The translations under genes and the position numbers were made by a program. Under the pieces are notes generated by a model. That model did not search any database, was not told the origin of the DNA, and saw only the letters and a program-made list of their open reading frames with translations. From Tubiluchus corallicola (lineage: Eukaryota > Priapulida > Priapulimorpha > Priapulimorphida > Tubiluchidae), in assembly GCA_030141605.1 (NCBI GenBank), contig JAQGDQ010000056.1, forward strand, positions 1 to 64,000: DNA of 64,000 nt. Direction: 5' to 3'. The first letter of the stretch is position 1; each line of letters begins with the position of its first letter. Below are positions 49,602 to 61,277 of the stretch, piece by piece.

Positions 49602-52600
49602 GTCTTTATTGTATATGTCATCTAACAACCAAACATTTAACTGTTATTAGCAATAATGTTAATGAACATGATAAAGAACAATGTAAAGGTCCCTACAGAT
49701 GACTATTCAAGTTAACAAGTGTTAATGTACAAAGAATTAGATACAATGCTATACATAAAAAACAACAGACATTTTTAAACTCTGCTGTTGGAAAATAGGA
49801 GAATTAGCTGATTTGTGCACATGCTGATATTGACTCCAGTACTATCATCATGACCACTACCAAAATGATCGTTATCATTGCCATCCTCATCCTCATCATA
49901 ATCATCAGCTGTCCTCAGCCAGACTAAGTTACCAGACTTCTTGGCAATCGTCACCAGTTAACTTGAATGCTACTTCCTTACAAATAATGGAACTATTGAT
50001 AAAAAACAAGGACTTCTCCACCAGTAATCTTGTCTATATAAATGGGTATAAATCCAAACAAAAAATTAACAAGGTCCAGCTTTTCTAGGCACACAAAACT
50101 GTGCATTAATCAGTTAATCTCCCTAAAAAATTATTTTGTTAATCTCTCCTAATGTGAAAAAGTTAGAGTTTTTAGGTTGAGCTTTATTTGTAAATATAAT
50201 TTATGACACAAACACTTTATGATCTCACTCACTAATTATGTTTGTGCTTTCGTGCGTTTGTATTAATAAAGATTCTGACATATAGCCGCTCTAGACTACA
50301 TACTTACTAGATTGATTAGATGTTAAAATAGATGTCGGTGGCTTAAAAGGCTGTGAGTTCTGAGTATTAGAACTAGGTGGCAGTATCTGTGTGGGTCTTA
50401 TCTGTCCTGATACATTTACAGACCCTGCAAAAAATTTATAGTAAACAGCAAATTAGCAATTTAAAATGAGTCGCAACACTTTAATGAGATGGTTCTCAAG
50501 CACTACCTACATTACATTATTTGCTCCTGCACAATTTATTGCTGAAAAATAAAAAAATCACTTTTGATAAAAAAAAACTATAAAAATTCTTCAATAGATC
50601 AGCAGTATTAAAAATATGACATTAAAAATGCAAAACATGCCAAAGAAAAATTACATACTAGTAGCACTTACCATGCGTTGGACTTGGAGGTTTTTGCGTA
50701 TTGGATGGTTTAACAATACCAACTGGCTTATTGTCTGTGAGTGAAGACACTGGATGCTCTGCAACAAATTCATTCAGAGTAAAAGCTGCATTTTAAAACA
50801 TAACAAGACTTTGCTTAATGACACCTTGCTTAGTGATGGTTTGTTTTAATGATGAGTTTTACCTTAAAAGTTAAATTTTGTTTGCTGCGACCTTTATCCT
50901 TTAACAAACAAAATAAGGCATTGTTATAAGCAATAAATCCAATAAGTATTGGATTGATGACCCATTGTCTATGTTCGTGGAACACAACTGAGGATTTTCA
51001 CATTAATTCCTATGGAAGGCATGGCTTCGCTTAATGACGCCATTTGCTGGAACACATTAGCATCGCTATAGTTGATTACTATTTAAAAATGTAAACTACT
51101 AAATTTATTTTCCAATCTGTTCTTTCAGCTAATAAAAGGATGGTGAAAAAATAAAATAATAAAAGTGCTTATCAACTAAAATTATAAATAATAATTAGTA
51201 ATATAATCCTCAAATTTAAACCAGTAAGCTCGTATCCATGTAGCAACACTAGATGGCGCAAGTCAACACAATAATTTCTGTTATCATTATTTTGTAAGTC
51301 AGAGCCGCCACCAATCTCGTACAATCGCAGTAATGCAGGAATCCTCCTTGGTGCAATCACTGATAAATCAATACCATTCTGTAAAAAAAAAACAATCAAT
51401 ATATTGTCAATATGATTTGCAAGTTATTTTTCACTCTTTTCAATGTTCAAAAGTATTACTTAGTCCTTAACCTCCACTACAAGATTACTAAGCCCCCAGA
51501 GGCATACAAAACCTAGTGAATTAACAGATGTAATAATGGTTCAGTTTCGTCTGAAGCTACATGGTCATTACTAATCATGGACCGGAACAAGAGCACCCAT
51601 TAAACTGTCTGCCAAATTTTGCAACGTTAAAATTTAGAAGCGAATTCTGACGATTCTGAACTGAACCAATAGGTTTCATTGAAAAATGCAAATGAGGCAA
51701 TAAGCAGCAATGTAAATAAACTCTAGTCATCTAATTTCATTGTATGACATATCTTGTATTAGATATTCTGTGGCTCCGAAAAAACAAACTTTTCTGATCA
51801 AATACTTCATTACACTTGAATTTTTGTACAGATTATACAAAGGCATTTATCATTGCTAAAATCTAAAGTACTTAATAAAAAACACGATCCCGTTTTGAAG
51901 ATACAGTGTAAGCCGCTTAATAAACTCACCTTAGTGGAAAGGGAAATGGATTTATCAAGTGGCTGGATTTATAAAGTGACCTATTAAGTAGCTCTTTTTG
52001 AAGCCAATGCATTTAGAACTCAGTAAACAGCTTGCGAAAACTTTTTAAGTGCAATAATTTATTAGCGTGCATATGATTAAAGCATTACTTTAACTGAAAT
52101 ATTTACATGACATGATTAAAGATTTATGTATAAATAGCTTAAAGTTAGTATGTATTGTTTATCTGTGATGTCATTACCCTAATAATACGATAACCTGCGA
52201 TCAGAGATGATTCAGAATTTATTTGAGTCAACGTTCACACGAGCACAATGGTTCAATGGTTTATTAGTTAGAATCTGCATTTTAGTTTAAGCTAACTAGG
52301 TATGCAAAACGACTAGACAATTGCAGACCATTTGTGGTCTGTTTTAGGGGGAAAGTTTTTTCGAAGATGCGATTGAATGTACTGCTTGAGTTTGGTGAAA
52401 CAATCACCATTCTACACAGTAATTCCTGCTTCGTCGTCATGCAAAGTTGTAGAAAGCGCATAGAACAAAGATGCTGATCTAGCTTAAGTAAAGTTGCAAG
52501 GCAATCGCGTGTGGTCTTACGTCACAATTTTGTAGTCTTGTACAATTTTGGAGGTAGTTACGATAAAAACAATTTTATGTGCTTAAACAAGAAAAACATG

Positions 52601-55600
52601 GCAATGCTTGATAGAAATGTAATTGTCATTACTTCTAGCCAAGCAAGAATTTTTCTCATACTAGAAAAAACAACGACATCAACAGTTAACGCAGCAGCGG
52701 CATTAGTGGTGGCAGTGGTAGCAAAAGCAGCAGTAACAACAAACAAAACTATGGAAAGTAGTTTGAACTTTTTTCTACATGTTTATAACCCTTTGAACCC
52801 CTTTAACCTTCATTACTTGAAACGTACTTGAAAATTGTTAAATTACCTCCTTCATAACTGAGGGTAGCTGGTCGACTACATAGCCACTATAGTTTGTAGA
52901 CTCACATGTTGGCGTCTGATACGGCATTGAATTGCATACTATTACACAATACTTGTGGCCAACAATACTGTAATGTACAACATAATAAATGTTTAGAAAA
53001 TAGACAAATATCGTAAACTGAAGCAAACAGAGTCAAAGAGTTGAGAGATTTCAATAAAAAACTGCTGTGGAATAAATGGACTGAATTCAAAATTATGAAA
53101 AATATGGTGGAATCAACACTAAATCCCTTGAACAGCTTTTTCTAATCATACACCTGCCTTCACAACAATAAGCATGCACACAAGTCAAAGTAGCTCCTAT
53201 CTACAATCTTGCTTTATCTAAAAAAATTTGCTTTCCCTCCAAGCCAATAATAAGATTTATTACCCCCTTTTCTGGGTGGAAGTTTCAAGTTATTAGTGGG
53301 TTACCGTATCACCTATATTAATTAACTGATTATATTTGTAATATTTAAACACAATTGGAGATGCTACGAGAGCAGTTTGTCATAAAGAGTCGCAGTTGAC
53401 AAGCGCATCTGTGTCACGAATAGGAAGTTCCAGGTATAAAATTGGGCTCATGGAGTGATTTCCTCATTGTTTTCTTTCTTTGCCATCCTTTGAGGGTGGA
53501 AATATTTTTTAATTAGTTTCATTTTAGATGTAATTTAGTTTTTTGTTATTTTTTAAGTTTAAACTAGGTCTAATCACTTTCAGTAAATGGTAACTGAAAA
53601 TAAACCTTGGTTCATGGATTTTCTGAAGATCATCAAACAACTGCAGAGCTGAACTCATGGCTTCGGCAATGTGACTAGAGCCATCACCACAACCACCTAC
53701 GAATCTGTAAAAAAAATAAGAAGCAGTCAGAAATGTCTGACCAGATCAGTTCTCTTACGCTTGCATTATGGTACAAGACATTTGGGCATGGCCATTTGGA
53801 CACGAGACATTTGGGCACAGAACATTTGGGCACCAACAAAATTTGACATTATACCTAAAATTTTTTTACTTTTGTTTATTAAGTTTTTAATGATTCACTA
53901 TATGTTCCTAACTGTCATAAAGTTACCAGTTCATTGCCTTTCTTAACTTTCTCTGCCTTCAGTATTAGCCTAGCTGTAGTTTTAAGAATGAACAAAGCAT
54001 GTCAGTAACATGAACAGGAAGATTTAGTTATTCGTTATTACCATTATGCTTATGACAAGCTTGACGGAGATAATTTAACGTTAAACGTAACCATCATCCA
54101 GCGCTTGGCATGCTTTAAGTTAAGTTGTGTATACTAACTGCCTATTCGAAAGAAATAAGATCAATTAATGAGAAAAATGCTTAATATATAATTATCACTT
54201 TCAAGAATAAGCTTCTTCACGGCATCTCTTACGAAATGCAAGAGTTCCATCTGCATTCAGCAGCAAAGTTTTTATGCAGTGTTTTAGTTATCTTTAATGT
54301 CAATTATACGATCGTATTCACGAAAATAATTATTTATTTGCTTACAAAAACTTTAGGTAAACTTCAAAAATTAGCTTTGTAACTAAGCAATCAAGGAGAA
54401 TTTGCCTAAAAAGCCAACTACAGACGTCGCGTTTTTTAGCGGAATGCAGAAATGATTTTCTTGGACAAGTGTAGCATGCGTCAATTCTGGCACCCAAATG
54501 TCTCGCGTGCAAGTTGGTCGGCACCCAAATGTCTCATGCTCAAGTGTCTGGCAGTGAAACGTCACGCCAAAATGAGCTGTGCTCCTTGCATTAGTCCAAA
54601 AAATCAGGGATTCCAATAGATGAAACATGTTGTCTTTCTTCAGACACACGGATCAAAATAAAGCACAAGCACAATAATAATTATAAAAAACCACTAACTC
54701 ATGTCCAGTGTCGTTGGCCCTTTGACCCGAGGTCATCGGTTACCATACCACTGCCTGTCCCCCACCCTCAGATATCTACCCTACATTTGGTGACTCCATG
54801 TACCATCATTTTGGAGTTATTCACTATCGTAGTGAAGAAACAATAATAATAACTATCTACAGGTAAAAGTGCTATGTATTGAAGGAGATAGCCTGGCTAT
54901 ATGTGAGATAGCTCTTTGCTAACTCACTACTGAAAAGTTGAAAGCTTCGACATGGCAGTGAGTAATTATAATATATCTATTACAACAGAAAAAAATGATC
55001 GTAAAAACAAAGCCTGGTGCAATGTTCAGGTAATATTAGCTTTTTTGTAAAAATGTTAAATTATTTTATTAACTTAATACACTTTATTCTAGTTCATGCT
55101 GAGGTAATAGTTACTAGTATTGCACTAAAATCGTCACTATGCATACATGTAATAAATATGACTATGAACACAAAAAGGAATTTAATATAAATTTTTGTAT
55201 CAACACTTTTCTCAAATTTCGCAACTAACAATATTATTATTTAATTAGATTATGACTATGATTGAGGGAGTTTATTAATTATTGTGGTTTATTTTAACAA
55301 TTATTACTCTTTGCGGATAATGAGCTGGAGAAAAAAAGAAATGCTGAAAAATTGTGGACTAGTCGGGATTTGAACCTGAGACCCGGAACTCGAACACGAG
55401 AATTTTTCTGCGTCTCGTTTGTTTCTTTAATTCAGTCAAGCATGGTGCTAAACAAACTCAGCCACAACAACAAAATCTGTTGTTTATACAATCTGCTATT
55501 ATAAATGCATGTACTATATGTGTGTTTCATCATTATAGATGATCAGTGTACAGCACTTCCTCTCAAAATCTCTAATACACACATATGTAAAGGTTTGCAG

Positions 55601-56747
55601 TTTACAGAAATTTAATGGAAATTATTATCCTTAAAGCACAAATTCAATGACTGCAGTAAGCTTAAACTAGGGAAAATAATAACTTAAAAAGCAGGCAAAA
55701 ATAATCATATTTCTTACTCTATTTTGTCCATATATGAAAGCAATTGATGAGGACTCCCTGTAGGTGGCAAGCATATCACAGACTGGTTTGGCGCATTATC
55801 AACACAGTGAAACAAAACTATAGAGTACATAGTACTGTTATACTGAAAAAAATAAAAATACACATTTACCACAATTCGGCTTACCATTTCTCTCTGTAAT
55901 CTGATTTTGTAGGATTAATGTTAGTTTGTAAATTACCATACAACAGCCTCAAAACAAAATCAAACAAAATGGATTTTCATCTTGGGTACCTTAAACAGTT
56001 TTTTTACACATAGTAACTAAAAGATCTCAACACTCCTTTTAATGTCCAGCTATTTGGTTTTCTAGTCAGCATACAGAAAACTTTTCTTTGAATGGCAAAT
56101 GACAAATAAGTCAAAATACGTACGTCGAAACCACAGTCAACTTCATCAATAGGTGCTCCATGAAAATACCTAGAACAAATAAAGCTTATAATTATCATTG
56201 TCAACTATTACACATTGAAATACACTGCAGTATGTATCACATATAAAAATGTTATATAAACATATATTAGCTGCAACTTCTACGCATAATTTTTAAATAA
56301 ATTATTAGTGTTATTACTGCACAACAATAAAAATGATCTCTGTGAAACTGCTTTTTGCTAATGATTCGAATTTGCTTTCTGATGCTCACGACAACCTGAA
56401 CATTAGCAAGTGCAATTACAGTCTTAAAATCTAATTAGTATCTTTTACATTTGGTACTTTCACTACTTTAAGTTCTGTTTAATTAGCCACAATTATCAGA
56501 TTGCTCTTCTAAACACTGCATTTAACAATTTTTTTAACACAGTTGAACCAACAACTTCATTAAAAATCCGTAGTTTAATTTAAAATCTGAAAAACAAAAA
56601 AATATCATACTCAAGTGTTGGCACTATATATGACATCCGTAATTCATTGAAGTAAGGAGCCAGATTTCCTGTATTTTCTATAAGAAAAACTACATCTGAT
56701 GGCGTACTTGAACTACCAGCAGAATCTTGCAAATGAGAAGCAACCAT
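38527..56747 (-). CDS. MED25: Mediator of RNA polymerase II transcription subunit 25
   Basis: MED25 links activators to the Mediator complex in the nucleus. Coding exons: 56747-56611, 56169-56124, 55842-55718, 53704-53606, 52967-52847, 51378-51222, 50758-50672, 50424-50308, 49164-49019, 47510-47429, 46679-46044, 43919-43857, 43204-43048, 42578-42410, 42069-41957, 41539-41467, 41096-40989, 40319-40230, 39270-39091 and 38670-38527. They total 2850 nt (949 residues, human 747), with matching phases. Residues 17-228 are the VWA domain that docks on Mediator ([50 protein letters not shown]). Residues 229-600 are a low-complexity linker. Residues 615-775 are the activator-binding ACID/PTOV domain ([51 protein letters not shown]). 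The end is Gln-rich. One exon carries an unusual heptad repeat. Small exons in the linker could have been missed. Confidence 0.95.
39091..39270 (-). repeat. MED25: polyglutamine-coding CAG/CAA tract in MED25
   Basis: This exon encodes Gln-rich sequence including an uninterrupted Gln run of about 13 (near 39143-39190) followed by PPP. CAG and CAA are mixed, which tends to slow repeat expansion. The next exon (38670-38527) adds another Gln run. Gln-rich C-termini are common in MED25. Confidence 0.85.
46230..46620 (-). repeat. MED25: in-frame heptad minisatellite within the MED25 linker
   Basis: Roughly 17-20 degenerate copies of a 7-residue unit of consensus M-M-T-S-Q-P-G, encoded by about 21-bp units, occupy the long linker exon 46679-46044. 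Copies vary (SQPRM, SQSGL, SQQGK, SQGGV), so the array is not recent in full, but the central copies are nearly identical. It produces long open frames on the opposite strand, which are shadows. Confidence 0.9.
48423..48900 (-). mobile_element. LINE 3' tail fragment
   Basis: On the minus strand the sequence ends AATAAATTGATTTGATTTGA, the A/T-rich simple tail common at 3' ends of CR1/L2-type LINEs. No coding portion is present. It lies in a MED25 intron. Confidence 0.4.
49419..49630. repeat. ATAAT pentamer array merging into AAT repeats, possible retroelement tail
   Basis: About 30 nearly perfect ATAAT units (49419-49570) are followed by AAT triplets to about 49599. The adjacent CTTTATTGTATATGTCATC reads on the minus strand as a transcript end (ACAATAAAGAC) with a TTA-repeat tail, suggesting the array grew from a LINE or SINE tail. 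It lies in the MED25 intron between exons 50424-50308 and 49164-49019. Confidence 0.85.
53769..54585. mobile_element. 817-bp MITE with ACATTTGGGCAC repeats at both ends and 8-bp target duplication
   Basis: TTGCATTA flanks both ends (53761-53768 and 54586-54593). The left end carries several direct copies of (G)ACATTTGGGCAC (53780-53850). The right end carries the same motif in inverted orientation (about 54490-54560). The terminal bases pair imperfectly. The interior is AT-rich with no transposase. An 8-bp duplication suggests hAT-type mobilisation. It lies in a MED25 intron. Confidence 0.75.
55351..55468 (-). repeat. tRNA-like sequence, probable SINE head
   Basis: On the minus strand the ends GTTGTGG and CCACAAT can form a 7-bp acceptor-like stem. 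TGGCTGAGTTTGTTTAGC resembles an internal promoter A box with D arm, and GGTTCAAATCC is a near-perfect B box/T arm. At about 118 nt it is too long for a plain tRNA and no convincing anticodon stem is seen, so a tRNA-derived SINE or an old tRNA pseudogene is more likely. It lies in a MED25 intron. Confidence 0.45.
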
Positions 56748-57459
56748 CTTCCTCAAAAAGTTACCTTATCTGCAAAATATTTAGTATAAGTCACTCATGC
56801 AATGCCTTATAATGCTGGGTGAAGCCTGATGAAAGACATTACAGCAAACTAAGAATAAATCAGAAATTCCTACAAACAGATAATCTTAAAATAAAAATAG
56901 TTAAGTACTACCTAAAATAGCATCTCTCAGTTTCAATGAAAAATAAACAATGAAAAAATAAAGAAACAACACAAATCTGAAAGTTAAGAACCGATGAACC
57001 ATTTTCAGCCAGTGTGTAGTCATTGTACCAGTCGTGCAAAATAAAATGCTGTTTATATACTTGTCCCAACCGATATTTTCACAGTGTTCAATAGTAACCA
57101 AGTTGCAGCTGCCATTTGCACCCAAAATCATTTGTGGTAAAAACAATATGTTTCTTTAACTGGTCATAAAATTTAATTTCAGAGAAATTTTTTGCCCAGT
57201 GCCAAGTTTCTTCAGCGGTCATTATGAAGTCAGGCAAAATTCAATCTGTGAGTACTTCGTGGTCAAACTATTAATGTCTGACCCATAACTTGAAAAGAAG
57301 CAAAGCTAACGAAAATAAGAAATAATTATAAATTTTCACACGTTTGCTAGACATTGGTAGATGGAATTCTAACAGAAAAAAAACCTGCAATCAAGGCAAG
57401 TAAACACAAGCAAGGGCACTTTATCTTCACCATACCATATTCCAAAGATGAACTTTATG
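56748..57459. other. 5' flank of MED25
   Basis: Expected to hold the MED25 promoter and any 5' untranslated exon. An open minus-strand stretch (57146-56901) has no recognisable motif. Confidence 0.4.
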
Positions 57460-58229
57460 TTGGGAGCCGAGTAACCCACTAACCGAAGTAGGACAATTGG
57501 CGTTCATGGGCTAGCCCAAGTAGGACGCGTCGTACATGGGTTAGCCGAAGTAGGACGTGTCGTACATGGGCTGCCCAAGTATGACACTAGAGACAAGTCG
57601 CGAATTGAGTTGATAAGCGTACTGGCACCGTCCGTCGTCCTTGTTTATGGAATAATAATAACTAAAAACGTCAATACACGTTGAATAATTTATTATACAA
57701 CTGATAAAATAAACGAATTTTATTCTGAGCTAGTATAATTTTGCCAATATTAATCTTCTTTGAAGTAAAATAAGCGCACTTTTTAGGCGATTCTAACATT
57801 TGCTTAAGATATATCATTTTTTATTTTGTCTTGCTTTACAGATAGGTGATCCTTTTCACTCCCTCTTGTACAAATAATTGTTTTCTACTAAGTAAACGGG
57901 TTAGCGAGTTATGTGCCCTACATAGTTTTTCTCTTTAAAGCATTAGATACTTAGTTTAATGTTATGATGATAATTATTAATGGAGCTAATAATAATATGA
58001 TATTGTTGTAAAAAATACATTTGTAAATTGTCAAGGACTATCCATCATTATTATAAAGTTACTTTTTTCTAAAACAAATTTAGTTTTATGTTTTATTATG
58101 TCATTCTCGACAGATATCGCTAGTGCCCTACTTGGGCTGCCCATGTACGACAATGCTTTTCCGCAAATTAAGCACATGCGTTTTATCGGAAGTGTCCTAC
58201 TTCGGCTAGTGGATTACTCGGCGCCCTAC
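57460..58229. mobile_element. foldback MITE with palindrome-chain termini, copy 2
   Basis: Same family as 14726-15684. The left end GTTGGGAGCCGAGTAACCCA is matched by an inverted right end reading CTAGTGGATTACTCGGCGCC. ACTTTAT flanks both sides (57453-57459 and 58230-58236), a 7-8 bp target duplication. GGGCTAGCCCAAGTAGGAC-like units recur near the left end and a CCTACTTGGGCTGCCCATGTA unit near the right. The AT-rich interior aligns with copy 1 apart from a deletion in its middle. Confidence 0.85.
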
Positions 58230-58254
58230 ACTTTATACACTGTTATAATCACAA

Positions 58255-58335
58255 AGCCAATTCAATTCAATTTCGTTTATTGTTCAGATACAAGTACCCC
58301 GGCAAAATGAAATCCTCAAAACTAAAACTATGGTA
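58255..58335 (-). mobile_element. LINE 3' tail fragment
   Basis: On the minus strand GAACAATAAACGAAATTGAA leads into an ATTGAATTG simple repeat, as at the ends of CR1/L2-like elements. No coding part is present. It abuts the MITE copy 2. Confidence 0.35.
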
Positions 58336-59320
58336 TCTACTAATATTATATATCCTAACTAATAACTGTTTGCAAATTACGCATGAAAAATAAAAACCTG
58401 TAAGTTTGCTCACAGTGACGGAATGTTCGTGTAAAAATGGATATCGAATATCACACATACTAATTACATAGTTATTTACTTACTTCCTAAAACATCGATA
58501 AATAAGCATACCAATTTACAAAGAGAAGAAAAATAAGGATTTTGTTATCTTGTTTATCTTTTGTTACCTTATGTTGTTTTGGCAAAGTAATCTTCTAGTG
58601 AATACCACATAAATTATATCAAATGACAATGCATAATCGTATGTCGGTCGCAGCAAGTGACTTCATTATGTGGTCATACCTGGTTCTGCATGAGTATCAC
58701 CTTTCCCCTTCATTGCATCTCGCCATCTGCCTCAGCTGCTCTGCCCATGTGACCCTTCTCGCCCACGATGAGGGCAGTATTAGCAATGGCTAACGTGTGG
58801 CTGTCTTGAGAAAATTCGCTTGTCTTTTTTGAAAATACTAAATAAAATTACTACGCTTGATGTGGCAAAGCAAACCTGTCTGTTTATAATGCGGAGCTAC
58901 TTATCGCGAATTTAGATTCAGTTGAAATTATTTAATTTACTTCTCTTACCCATCTTAATACCGCCTTTAACGTTTTTTCTTTTTTGCACATAGTGGGAAC
59001 CCGCCATTAGAGTTTGTTTGCCGTAAGTTGACATTAGAATAGAAAGAGAATAGAAATCTTTTAATTTTAAAAAGAAGGGAAAATAAAAGAAAATAAGGGA
59101 CAGGTTTTCAAGGAATAAATGTGAAAGTGTGATAAACGCAAAGTAGCAGTTATTAGAACAGTTATTATAAAGAATAGTCAAGTAAGTAGTACTAATCCAT
59201 ACCTATTATGGCGTTTTATGCACAAGAAGGAGAGTAATATTGTTGAGAAGAAGAGTATTTTTGATAAATTTTGATTGAAGAATTAAAAGGAGTTACATGT
59301 ATCAAGGCACATGTAAAGAA
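58336..59320. other. intergenic DNA with one GC-rich open patch
   Basis: Mostly AT-rich and featureless. At 58690-58800 a GC-rich patch is open on the minus strand and ends in a possible GT donor, but no protein family is recognised. Confidence 0.3.
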
Positions 59321-59339
59321 GGCAGGTTTAACTAGCTGT

Positions 59340-59935
59340 AAGTTGGAAATAAACTCAAAGAACAGCTGCAAGTTGTTAATACACAAATCGAAGATCTTGA
59401 AGAGAAACTTGATGAGTTAGAGGAGGAAAAGGAGGTAAATAGAAGTTTAGAATTGGAGTTGCAAGAACTAAAACTACTGTTATATCAGTTAATGATTGGA
59501 GCACTGAAGAAGTAAGAAAAATTAAGGATGAGCTTCATGCTAAACAATTGATTATCAATGACATGAGAAGAGTGGCAGATAGCAAGGCAGAAAATGAAAG
59601 AGAAATGCAATGGAGAAGAAGAGGAAAAGTAAAGAATTAGAAACATCAAAACTAAAAGCAGAAAAAGTATAGGTGATAATGAAGCTTAATGAAAAAGCAG
59701 TTGCAAATGAATGCTTAATTAAAGCAAAAAGCACGATGCAAGAATTAGTGAGACTACTAACAAAAGAAAAGTTAGAATATAAAAAGATAAGTGAGGTGTT
59801 ACAAGCAAAAATGAAAGATGGGGGAACTGAGCAAAGGAGTCTGAACCTAAGGTAAACATCGAAACACAAAGGGAAATTAAGAGGTGTAGCAAGTGTGAAG
59901 TCACTGACCGAAAACATCAAAGTGCACAGATTTAG
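59340..59935 (+). pseudogene. frameshifted coiled-coil relic
   Basis: Three overlapping frames in sequence encode Glu/Lys/Leu-rich heptad-like sequence: TQIEDLEEKLDELEEEKEV near 59380, RKIKDELHAKQLIINDMRR near 59515, and NECLIKAKSTMQELVRLLTK near 59710, ending with a small CSKC motif near 59890. No introns are apparent. This could be a retrocopy of a coiled-coil gene or the ORF1 of a LINE. It is broken by at least two frameshifts and stops. Confidence 0.5.
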
Positions 59936-60420
59936 CAAAATAAACTATTTTATTGAAAACAGTAAAGAAGTTTCATAGCAACAGACTCATCAGCTAAAGG
60001 TGGTGATGTTACAGCTGGCTCACAACTAGGAAACCCAGATTGGGCGAAGGTTGACAGTTAAGTGGTAATGCCTACATCACAAGTAGGGTGTATCCAAAGT
60101 GGCAGAGGGGAGTGTTGGCACCTTTTGAGAGAAAGTATGAAGTAATTTCATCACTGCAGAACTTAATTGATCTGAGCCACAGAAGGTGGCAGTACCATTA
60201 AACAATTTCCTTAACTGTTTACTTGATTCATATGTGGCGCCCGTATCAACTACCAACAATTTAGTTTTCATTATAGAACATAGGTGGCACCACCGAGCTA
60301 CTACAAGCATCAGTATGCTAGCATGTAAGAAGTGCTGGATATTTATGAAATGAAGTCGGCTTCTACGTGGCCAGGCGTAAATAGTTACACACACAGGTAA
60401 ATATTTTTGGGTTAAATACA

Positions 60421-60466
60421 TTTTCATGAAGCCAGTAAGACAGTTTCATGAAGCCAGTAATTAGAA
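60421..60466. repeat. short tandem duplication
   Basis: TTTCATGAAGCCAGTAA occurs twice with a 22-bp period. Confidence 0.7.
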
Positions 60467-60793
60467 TATATACGACACTCCGGAGGTATTATGTACGTCA
60501 AAATATTATACTTAGGATATTGCTTTAAGCAGAGTATCATAAGAATTATAATCATTATCGAGGTCATAATCATTATCAAGGTACATTTTCATGAATAAAT
60601 ATTCATCGATTAATATCATAAGCCACACATCAATAAATCCGTAAACAACTATTCATGATTTACATGTCAACTGACTGACAGTTCATCGGACGCATTACTT
60701 TATGAAAACATTGCACTTGAGGAAATACCATCACATCATTCAGTTTTATCAGTTTTATATTCAGTTTTATCAAAGCTTTATATCATTCATCAC

Positions 60794-61170
60794 CTAAGCA
60801 TTATGTTCTTCTTCTTCTTCTCTTCCTGTCAAAAGTGGAAGATCTTCAGTACATGGACCAACATGGGTGAGAAAAACGAGTACTTCCGCTGGAGGTGTGG
60901 ACATTGGCGTCTGTGTTGCAGCATCACAAGTGGGCCTTGACCTCACAGGCGGAGTAGATTGCATCAGTGGATAGCGAGGACGGGCAGGAGCTATCTTGGC
61001 CAAGAAAGCAGATATTGCTCTGGCTGTGTGAACAGCATACTGCCTTCCAAAAGGTACTTTACATGGCGGTGAATGAAACAGCACATCCACATTGTAAACT
61101 GTACTTGTCACATAACGAGAAATAAATTGTCGAACTTCGTGTCCTTTGACGAAGATATCGTGGCAGATCT
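60794..61170 (-). CDS. unidentified Pro-rich ORF, possible exon
   Basis: An open frame of about 125 codons begins after a possible splice acceptor (CCATAG at about 61171) and runs to a stop at 60794. An internal ATG at 61111 would give 105 residues. It contains VDVLFHSPPCKVPFGRQ, then Ala/Pro/Thr-rich sequence, and ends with a Glu run encoded by a CTT repeat. I do not recognise the family. It sits just downstream of the envelope-like relic on the same strand and could belong to that element or to a host gene entering from the right. Confidence 0.3.
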
Positions 61171-61277
61171 ATGGAAACACAAAAGTTCGTGAGTATAGTG
61201 GTGTTCATTAACCATGCAGCGTGAGAGAGAAAAGTTCTTTATGACATCAGCCGCTATCCATAGTAGAACTTAGCACG

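Noticed and set aside
49316-49628. Ile/Tyr/Leu-repeat ORFs
   Set aside because: Translations of the ATAAT microsatellite.
55351-55468. Functional tRNA gene
   Set aside because: Too long and without a clear anticodon arm; reported instead as a tRNA-like repeat.
56901-57146. Minus-strand ORF upstream of MED25
   Set aside because: The MED25 ATG at 56747 has the expected N-terminal VWA context; this ORF shows no family motif.
59555-59938. 127-residue Phe/Leu-rich minus-strand ORF resembling a membrane protein
   Set aside because: Antisense of the Lys/Glu-rich coiled-coil relic, which produces Phe/Leu/Ser-rich complements.
60077-60427. Minus-strand ORF with LLVVDTGAT, like a retropepsin active site
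   Set aside because: Only the short motif fits; the expected flap and second glycine region are missing, no RT or integrase follows, and the position relative to the envelope-like relic is wrong for an LTR element.
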